From Larix sibirica (taxonomy: Eukaryota; Streptophyta; Pinopsida; Pinales; Pinaceae), in the NCBI GenBank assembly GCA_004151065.3, contig NWUY0300001785.1, forward strand, positions 33,461 to 48,585: a stretch of DNA of 15,125 nt, in the 5' to 3' direction. This document shows positions 8,347 to 15,125 of this stretch, one piece after another. Each line of letters starts with the position of its first letter. Position 1 is the first letter of the stretch. Below the pieces are notes generated by a model. It did not search any database and was not told where the DNA came from. It saw only the letters and a list, made by a program, of their open reading frames with translations. A program made the translations under genes and the position numbers.

Positions 8347-9939
8347 CTCTTTGCAAGAAGGTCATCATTGGAACAAGAGATTGCCAAGGCTCACTCTAGA
8401 TCAATACATGAAATGGAGGGGAAGGGTGGTGAAGCTAAGACAAAGCCCAAGGTTTCTAAAGAGGGGGATAGAGGTAAGGATGATAGTGTTTCCCCATGAA
8501 GGTCGATGTCAATTCCGTAATAGGAAATGCATTGGAGTGAAATCATAGTGGGAAAAGATGGTAGTAGGCATTGATCTAAAGATATTGGAGGTCAAGGGGA
8601 TGATGATTTGGGCAATTTTTAGTAGGTTCGCGGGGAAGAATGTGAATGGTGAAACCCTACAGGGTTAGTTGATAGAGAATTAGCTCCCAGTTCTAGCCTA
8701 TATCACAAAATTTCATATTATGACATGTGGTTGGATTGGATTTGTCTTGAGAAGAGTTGAGGATATGACTAAAGTATTGGGGAAGGAGTGACTTTGGGGG
8801 TTGTTGGGCTTGTGATTTAAACCTTGGATTCTAAGCTTTGATCCTTGGAGGGAACCTACTTTTATACAAAAAATATGGGTCCTTTTACCAAGCCTCCCAT
8901 TTGTGTTGTTCAATGAATACATACTGGTGAGAGTGGGAAATTCCATTAAGTGCTTTGTTGCTTTTAAGGAAGGTTGGCTTGAAAAGAAAGGATAGAAGGA
9001 CTGCAAAATTTTTGGTTGAATAAGATTTTAGAGAGGGTTTACTAGAAGACCTGGAGATAGAATGGGGTTCGTGAAAGTTCAAACATAAACTTGATTATTG
9101 GATATTGCCCTTCTGATGTGATATTTGTCATGAGGTTGGTCATCTATAGGTTGAGTGTCCCTGTGCTGAAAAAAGGTCAAGTTTCTGGCAAAAAACTCCA
9201 GGTGAAGAAGAATGAGGTGACTAAAAGAAGTTTCCAAGGGCGAGTTACAGTTAATATCAACTGAGGAACAAGTCGACACTAAATGCATGGAAGTTGTCTA
9301 TGTTTAGTTGGAAAAGTATCTACATCAAGACCTTACTACTTTGAAAGCAATGGCACTTGTGATGTCATATTGTAATAAAGGTATGTCCCAAAATCCTCCT
9401 TGATGTTCTTTGGATAAAAAAGGTGGTTCCTTGTTACATGTAGACTCTAAAGGTAACAAAATCGTAGTTAAGGACACAAGGGAGGGTCATCCTTCATCCT
9501 TGGAAACTCCTAAAAATATTTTGGTGGGGAAACCTCTCGAGGAGGAGATTCATATTAAGGAGAAAGTGGAGCCTTTGGGGATTGATGTTGCTCCAAAACA
9601 AGTAGGTGACCCTGTAGGTTCTCTCGAGGGAGAGACCAAGGTTGGAGATTTTGGAGAGGCCTGCAAAAAATTCTAGGTAGGTAAGCCTCTTAATTATGTA
9701 AAGGCTTAAAAAACACATATAGCTATCCTCCTTTAAAATTGAATTACTAGAGGAGATCTAATAAGGATCTAAAGGATAACCTTGGCAGGGTTGGGGAAGG
9801 TTTGGCACTAGATAAGGATACCCCCATCTATGTAGGGAGAAAATCTCATTGGACTCTGGCCAAATCCAAGGCCAAGCACGAAATTCAAGAAGGAAAATAA
9901 CAAATTATTAGCAAGGCACAATACCTAGCTCCCCAATGA
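8347..9939 (+). pseudogene. LINE-2 ORF1, DUF4283 / CCHC RNA-binding protein (heavily broken)
   Basis: The frame is followed in pieces. 8347-8496 is a charged, coiled-coil-like N-terminus (LEQEIAKAHSRSIHEMEGK). 8570 to about 8990 is a DUF4283-type region with GWIGFVLRRVEDMTKVLGKE, LSFDPWREP and IWVLLPSLPFVLFNEY, interrupted by four stops. From 8991 it runs through LDYWILPF into a knuckle with Cys 9117, Cys 9126, His 9141 and Cys 9156 (C-x2-C-x4-H-x4-C). Two stops, 9114 TGA and 9147 TAG, fall at and inside the knuckle. An acidic/basic linker follows (open at 9410-9676), then a basic tail (GRKSHWTLAKSKAKHE) ending at TGA 9937-9939. The start is uncertain. The protein would have bound element RNA; this copy cannot be made. 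Confidence 0.8.
9936..9939 (+). promoter_or_regulatory. ATGA stop-start overlap of LINE-2 ORF1 and ORF2
   Basis: The ORF1 tail frame ends CAA-TGA with TGA at 9937-9939. ATG at 9936-9938 starts the endonuclease frame (MIVLSLNAKG). This is the same geometry as in LINE-1 at 2672-2675, although the surrounding sequence is different. Confidence 0.7.
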
Positions 9940-12900
9940 TTGTCCTATCACTCAATGCCAAGGGGCAGGGGTTCCCATAGGGAGTTGGCCCTCAAATGAC
10001 TTGTTGAATCTTATAAACAAGATATTGTTTTTCTTCATGAGACCATGTGTTATGGTTATAAATATATAATTTTTTTATTATCAAATGTCATAAAGGATTG
10101 GAATTTGTGTGCATTAGATGCAGTAGGGTTGTTTGGAGATATTATTACGGGTTGGAATCTAGTTTGATGTAATTTCCTCCTATGTGGTGGTGTCTGCCAT
10201 AGTTGTGGATCTCACAACAAAGGAATTGGGGAAGCACTTAAGAGTAATCAATTTATATGTCCATTATGGGGATAGGAAACCATTTTGGGATACAATAGCT
10301 AAATTTGGGAGGTTGGAGAGAGATGATGTGATATTGGGGGGCATATGAATTTAACCCTAAACTCTAGAGATATATGGGGGGAGAATGCAAGAAGGGACCA
10401 ACTCAGAGATTATATATCTCAGTTATTTGAAACTTTCCATTTCACTAATGTGGAGCTTGTGAAAGTCACTCCAACTTGGAATAATGCTAGATGAAAAAGA
10501 GAGGTAATTTCCAAGAGATTGGATTGTTTTATAATGGCAGAACCTCTTTTTAATGCAAACTTGAGAATCAAATCTTGAGTAGGCACTAGAGGTTTGTCAG
10601 ATCACCTCCAAATTTTACTCCAATTAGAAAAGAAGGATTGGAAACCTCCAAGTCCACTTAAATTTAATGACACTTGGTTGTTAGATCCAAAGTTCAAAGA
10701 CCTAATTATTAAGACATAGAATCTCTTTGGCAATTAGGAAAGGGACTATGAAATGCAAATCCCAATATAATCAAGAATGTTATGAGTGGATGGGAAAAAT
10801 TTGTTGTTTTCAATTCTCGAAAATATCTCAGGGAGGTGGAAGAAGGGATTAATGATCTTTTTAAAACAATTATGCAAAGGTATTCTCAAATGAGGAAGCT
10901 AAGACTTAAAAGGAGATGGAGACAATAAAAAAAAGACCTTTAATATAAGGAAGAAGCTCGGTGGAGACTAAACAATAGGGCTATATGGATAAGTGAAAGG
11001 GATAACAACAATATTAAAAAAATCATTGTTTTACCAATCATAGGAAACATGCATATAAACACAATTTAGGATATCATACATCATAATGGCTCTAGGGTCA
11101 GATCCTTCAAAGAAACAACAAATGTTGGAAGACTTCATTTTAAAGCTATGTTTCAAGACCCAAGGACTCCTAATATAGGGAAAGAATTCAAATTATGAGT
11201 ATTTGTCCAACTCTAAAAAATGAGGGTTTGAATAGTAATTTAGAGGCATAAGTTACTTCATCATAATTAAAGGTTGTTTTATCCTCATTTAAGAAAGGGA
11301 AAAGCCCTGGACCCGATGGCTTAACAATGGAATTTTAGTTGGATTTTTTGACCTTTTGGAAAAAGATATACTACAAGTGGTGGAAGAATCAAGGATTTAT
11401 GGAAAAGTAATGGGGAGCTTTAACTCAATCTTTATAGCTCTTATTCCTAAGGATAAAAATGATGACACTTTTGAAGACTATAAACGTATTTCTTTACATA
11501 ATCTCACTTACAAACTCATGTCCAAGATTATTACTAATAGATTGAAGGGTATTATGTTAGGTTTTTTATCAAAAGATTAGTTTGGATTCGTTTACAATAG
11601 ACAAATTCATGACGATGCTGGAATAGTAGAAGAAGATATGCATAAAGTAAAAACAAAAAAAATCCTGGCTGTTATTTTGAAGATCGATTTGTCTAAGGCA
11701 TGTGCTAGGGTGAATTGGATTCCTTTATTTAAATTATTACTTCTTTAGATTGGAAAGAACTTGTAGATAGTGAACTAGATTATGAGGTGCTTATCGTTAG
11801 TTTCTTTTATAGTGTTAACCAATGGCTCCCCATTTTTTTCTTCAATACTTCGAAATGACCCAGGAAAGTTTACTCTTTATCACCTTTCCTTTCTTGCTAG
11901 TCATGACTAAGGGACTCAACATGCTCATAAAAGAAGCAAGAAGAAAAGGAGATTTGAAGGGGATATAGGTTGCAAGCTCTGTGAATGTTTCTCATTTTCG
12001 CTTCGTAGACGATATTATGATTTTTAATCGTGGTCTATGAAGGAGCTAGGAAAATTGAAGGAGTTTTCAAACTTGTATTACAAGGCTACGAGAATGGAAA
12101 TCAACCAAAATAAGTCCCTTTTGTTATTTAATGAACTAGCAAAAGATATTAATGCATGGGCCATTGTTTCTTTCCAATAAAGATTAGTGACTTAGAGCAA
12201 GGGGTAAAGTACTTGTTTTTTTTTAAACCACGTGATTACCAATATGAAGATTGGAATTGGTTGTATAATAAAATGGAAGATATAATTTCAGTATGGTGCA
12301 ACCGTTGGCTCTCATGAAAAGGAATTATTATCTTGGTTAAGGAAGTTTTGGAGAGTATCACAGTATACTAGCTAACAGTAGCAAAGATTCCTAAAGGTGT
12401 GCTTTAAAAAAACATTTTAGTTTTTAATGGATCAGGAAGAGGGTTAAAGAAGGCGTTTCACTTGTTAAATGGAGCAGAGTTACCTTACTTGAAGGTTGGG
12501 GATTGTTGGGATTGAAAAATGTACATGTTTTTAAATTAGCATTCACAACAAAAATATTATGGAGGTTAGTTTACAATGAAGGAATTTAGGGTAGATTTAT
12601 GAGAGAAAAATACCTTGTAGGGAAAACAATGGAGGAATGGTTCACATTGGCAAACAAACATACTCCAGGTGCATCCATGGTCTAGAAAGAGTTGGTCAAG
12701 GCATGTCCCTTGGTTGTAAAATGGGTGGCTTGGAAAGTTGGGAATGGAAGCAAGGTCAGAACTAAGGATGACCCTTGGATAGGAGCCAAAGGAAATTTAT
12801 ACTCTGAAAATATCTAGTGGAAACCTGACATGAGCAGGGGATATACTCTTTAAGGGGGGAAATTGATATGAGGGCAAGATATGATCAATTAGAAGATTGT

Positions 12901-13821
12901 AAGTCAACATATTTTCTTAATTTTCAAGGAGATATGGCAAAGGAATGGAGACTTTATGTGCATAAACTTTCTCACAATGTTGTTAAATTAACTACGAAAG
13001 AGGACTACCTTAAGTGGTCCAAGAATACTTAAGAGAATACATAGTTAAACTAGGATATGTAGCAAAAATTGAATAAGATTGGATCAGAGACATGATTTGG
13101 TGGTGGAGGTCTATGTGGAAATCAACCCGTCCCTTGAAAACTATAATTCTACTTTGTGTGGATTTTGTAAATAGATTACTTATCCAATCTATTTTACTTA
13201 TGATATTTGGATGGCTAGAAACAAAATGGTATTCTAGGATCAGTATTTTCACCAACTCAAGTGACACACATGATAAGATTGTTTGTGGAAGGAAATGTAA
13301 GGGTTTCAAAAGTCACAAAGGTCAAAATCCTTATGGAGAAATGCGTTGATAAAGAAGAGCCTTGGGAATTTTTTTATGGAGGTTGTTAAGGAGATCCAAG
13401 TTTGTGTGGCCTTGAAGTTATCTTATTCCTTGATATTTCTCAATACTATCTTATTATATTTGCAACTATTCAAGGGACTAACAATCGGGTTGAGTTCTAT
13501 GATTTATGGATTTTATAGAAGACAACCCATGAAAAAGGGATAAAACATCTTCAAGTTCCAAGAGATTAAAAGATCATGGTTGAATGGGCCAACCAAAATT
13601 ACGACATGAAAAACATATCTTCAATTCCTATTTTGAATCAAGTGCAAGAGTTAAAAAACAATTTTGATGCTCTCTCTTTCACTCATATTTTTTGAGAATT
13701 CAACAGACAAGTAAATAAATTATTTGAGGATGATTTATTACTACAGTAGCGTACCTTAAACATGCTTTTAGGGGGAGCACTCTCTTTTCAACTACATAGT
13801 GATCTTGATACTAATCTTTGA
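9936..13821 (+). pseudogene. LINE-2 ORF2: AP endonuclease, reverse transcriptase, zf-RVT remnant, RNase H (heavily broken)
   Basis: The endonuclease (9936 to about 10620) shows SLNAKG, HET, INLYVHYGDRKPFWD, a GGDxN-type box now reading GGHMN next to a frameshift (about 10335-10350), and SDHLQI at 10597. The reverse transcriptase (about 11280-12200) has SPGPDG, LIPKDK, motif A IDLSKACARV (the usual AYD is now ACA, so the second Asp is lost) and FVDD at 12002-12013. Motif B is unrecognisable. About 12300-13020 keeps typical post-RT sequence (KILWRLVYNEG, KVGNGSKVRTKDDPWIG). A zf-RVT region is only hinted at near 13095-13290. RNase H is one frame from 13348: first catalytic Asp replaced by Tyr (13375), TNNRVEF with Glu, Asp 13564, then the FTHIF-stop-EFN box. 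The frame ends at TGA 13819. Inactive. Confidence 0.85.
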
Positions 13822-14104
13822 TATATAATTGCGAGGATGTTTAGTTTTGATCTTAAGGTTGATTGGATGTTTTGAAGACAAGTTTAAGTCCATTTTACCA
13901 TATTTTTAAATATTTATGTGGTTGAATGATTCTATAAGATGTAAAAGGAAGGATATATATATTCTTATAACAAATGATGAGGTACTTAGGATTGTTTTTT
14001 TCAATAACTTGTGGTTGGTGACCTTACTGTTCAGTCAATGTATATTTGATTTCAAACTTCGAAGTATAATATAATACATTTTTTTCTTGGAAAAATAAAA
14101 GAAG
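13822..14104 (+). other. LINE-2 3' UTR and A-rich tail
   Basis: These 280 or so AT-rich bases lie between the ORF2 end and the right target-site duplication. It ends with seven T, C, TTG, GAAAAA and a degraded A-rich tail (14091-14104), closely resembling the T-tract/poly-A ending of LINE-1. Confidence 0.75.
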
Positions 14105-14105
14105 T

Positions 14106-14122
14106 TAGTGTTGATAGCTTAT
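14106..14122 (+). repeat. LINE-2 target-site duplication, right copy
   Basis: This pairs with 7895-7911 (16 of 17 identical) and directly follows the A-rich tail, as expected for target-primed reverse transcription. Confidence 0.82.
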
Positions 14123-14458
14123 CATTTATATTTTACTTTTATTAAAAGATAAATATCAACATCACCTTAGAATTGTAACAGTAAAGAAATTTGGGATGAT
14201 AATACACTCAAAGTCATAGAACCTCAAAAAAAGAAAGTAAAGATTGAGATGTTTCTCCATTATCAATAAACTTAACAAATTTCAACATGTTGACAATGTC
14301 TATAACAAAATAGTGTTTGAATTAGTCAAACGGAAGGCCTTCGTGAGTTGTTTCTAGGGCCCAATGCCTCTTTGTAGACAAAACAATATCTTATAGAATA
14401 TTAATACCTTTTTATAACAACCAAAGGATAAATAACTAGAGGCTCTACACCATAGGCT
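14123..14458 (-). other. No recognised gene; possible leader of a - strand copia-type element
   Basis: No coding signal is visible on either strand. If the segment to the right is a - strand LTR, this would be its internal leader. Next to that LTR, 14441-14451 reads TGGTGTAGAGC on the - strand, close to TGGTATCAGAGC, the common initiator-Met tRNA primer-binding site of plant copia elements (one gap, one change). No gag sequence could be recognised. Confidence 0.35.
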
Positions 14459-14851
14459 TGCTATCATCAATAATCGCTAGTGACCATTAAAGCAAGTGCT
14501 AAATCTAAAACTAATTTAAAACAAAATAAAAAATTGTGATGTGTTTAGTGATTAAGGTGATTTATAAACTATCTTGGATATTTCACTGGCTAGTTTGTCA
14601 CAAAAAACCTGAAACTGTGTGATTTCTACCATAAATCCAACAAGACATGCACGATTGTTCAACGAAATTACTTATTTTTAACAAATTTTGATTAAAGAAC
14701 TCACACACCAAATATATTATATAAAAGTCTCTGAAATATAAATAAAACTACAACAACAAAGGCACACCGTGGAACATCATGAACACAATATTTATCCTAG
14801 AGAAACCCATGTGGAAAAAACGCCATCGAAATAAAGGGTTATGTCTTTTTT

Positions 14852-14859
14852 CTTTTATA
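14852..14859 (-). promoter_or_regulatory. TATA-box-like motif in the putative LTR
   Basis: TATAAAAG on the - strand, roughly 180 bp from the LTR start, is in a position suitable for a U3 promoter. It depends on the LTR call being right. Confidence 0.35.
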
Positions 14860-15019
14860 TTTTCATGGTTTATATTACAAATACAAAGATATGTGTGTTC
14901 ACTGTGCAGTTGAATAACGTTATGATCGGTTATGGACCACTACAAGGTTTCCTTCTTTCCCTGCTCTACCTTTCTTTGTATCATCTCTTACTCTTCCACT
15001 CCATTATGGAACATGGTGT

Positions 15020-15040
15020 TGTTAGGAATTATACCTAACA
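15020..15040. repeat. 21-bp near-perfect palindrome at the putative LTR terminus
   Basis: TGTTAGG, seven bases, then CCTAACA. The arms are perfectly complementary. It sits at the outer end of the putative LTR; short palindromes at the start of plant copia LTRs are common. Confidence 0.75.
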
Positions 15041-15125
15041 ATTAGGGCTTGGCTTCCAATAGATCAAATGAAAGATACTTATTACGATTCCCTAAGGTTC
15101 TTGCTTGGATTCAACCTAAAGCATT
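15041..15125. other. Right window edge, nothing recognised
   Basis: Short flank outside the putative LTR; no gene or repeat is recognisable. Confidence 0.5.

Larger units (their letters stand above)
7912..14104 (+). mobile_element. LINE-2: older, second-family plant L1-type retrotransposon
   Basis: This is a full-length insertion of about 6.2 kb flanked by a 17-bp target-site duplication and ending in an A-rich tail (14091-14104). It has the same order of parts as LINE-1: leader, ORF1 with CCHC, ATGA overlap, ORF2 with endonuclease, reverse transcriptase, zf-RVT remnant and RNase H, then a short 3' UTR. The sequence is very different from LINE-1, so it is another family. It carries many stops and frameshifts and is clearly older, although the duplication has only one mismatch over 17 bp. 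Confidence 0.88.
14459..15040 (-). mobile_element. Probable Ty1-copia-type LTR (- strand), solo or truncated
   Basis: Read on the - strand it begins TGTTAGG (15040) and ends TAGCA (14459), i.e. TG...CA termini with short imperfect inverted ends (TGTTA / TAGCA). It is about 582 bp. Inside, also on the - strand, are a TATA-box-like TATAAAAG (14852-14859) and, about 30 bp downstream, a GCGTTTTTTCCACATGGGTT segment (14805-14824) like the U5 region of many plant copia LTRs. A degraded primer-binding-site-like motif adjoins the inner end (14441-14451). No polypurine tract is seen beyond 15040, so it looks like a 5' LTR or solo LTR. The call rests on motif resemblance, with no second LTR in the window. 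Confidence 0.5.

Noticed and set aside
8713-9288. Three overlapping - strand frames of 65-97 codons
   Set aside because: They are antisense to the LINE-2 DUF4283/CCHC region, which is clearly coding on the + strand.
14841-15038. 65-codon + strand frame at the right end
   Set aside because: It runs through a sequence better explained as a - strand LTR and has no recognisable domain.
1-15125. Host genes, tRNA, rRNA, CRISPR or bacterial operon signals
   Set aside because: Both strands were read for these and none was found; all coding signal is explained by the LINEs.

Overview
This is eukaryotic, almost certainly plant nuclear, repeat-derived DNA. I see no host gene, tRNA, rRNA or CRISPR. The recognisable content is non-LTR retrotransposons (LINEs) of the plant L1 type, all on the + strand, plus a probable Ty1-copia LTR on the - strand at the right end. 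The plant call rests on the LINE architecture: ORF1 with a DUF4283-like domain and CCHC knuckle, then ORF2 with AP-endonuclease, reverse transcriptase (FVDD), zf-RVT and a terminal RNase H domain of the kind known from plant L1 elements. A gymnosperm is possible from the overall style, but that is a weak inference.

Layout. 1-307 is the RNase H part of a LINE copy ('copy A') that stops at a single unknown base (308). 309-7605 is one contiguous block holding an almost complete LINE of the same family ('LINE-1', about 500-7257). Its ORF1 is broken by frameshifts and stops (853-2675). Its ORF2 (2672-6822) is nearly open, with one frameshift and about six stop codons. It has a 3' UTR with AATAAA and a poly-A tail, and two small tandem repeats lie downstream. 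A second unknown base (7606) is followed at once by the 3' end and poly-A of the same family (7607-7652). The two segments flanking the Ns are thus complementary pieces of a LINE-1-type copy, which raises the question of a scaffolding artefact.

7653-7911 is AT-rich with nothing recognised. 7912 to about 14104 is a second, older and different LINE ('LINE-2'), bounded by a 17-bp near-perfect target-site duplication (7895-7911 and 14106-14122). Its ORF1 (about 8347-9939) and ORF2 (9936-13821) are full of stops and frameshifts, but every domain can still be traced. 14123-14458 has no recognisable gene. 14459-15040 looks like a - strand copia-type LTR with a degraded primer-binding site next to it.

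How the genes work together. In each LINE, ORF1 (an RNA-binding protein) and ORF2 (nicking, reverse transcription and RNase H activity) would act on their own mRNA in target-primed reverse transcription. In both LINEs the ORF1 stop and ORF2 start overlap as ATGA. Because the two elements are highly diverged, this shared junction suggests translation by termination-reinitiation, and I consider it the most interesting signal here. All copies look inactive.
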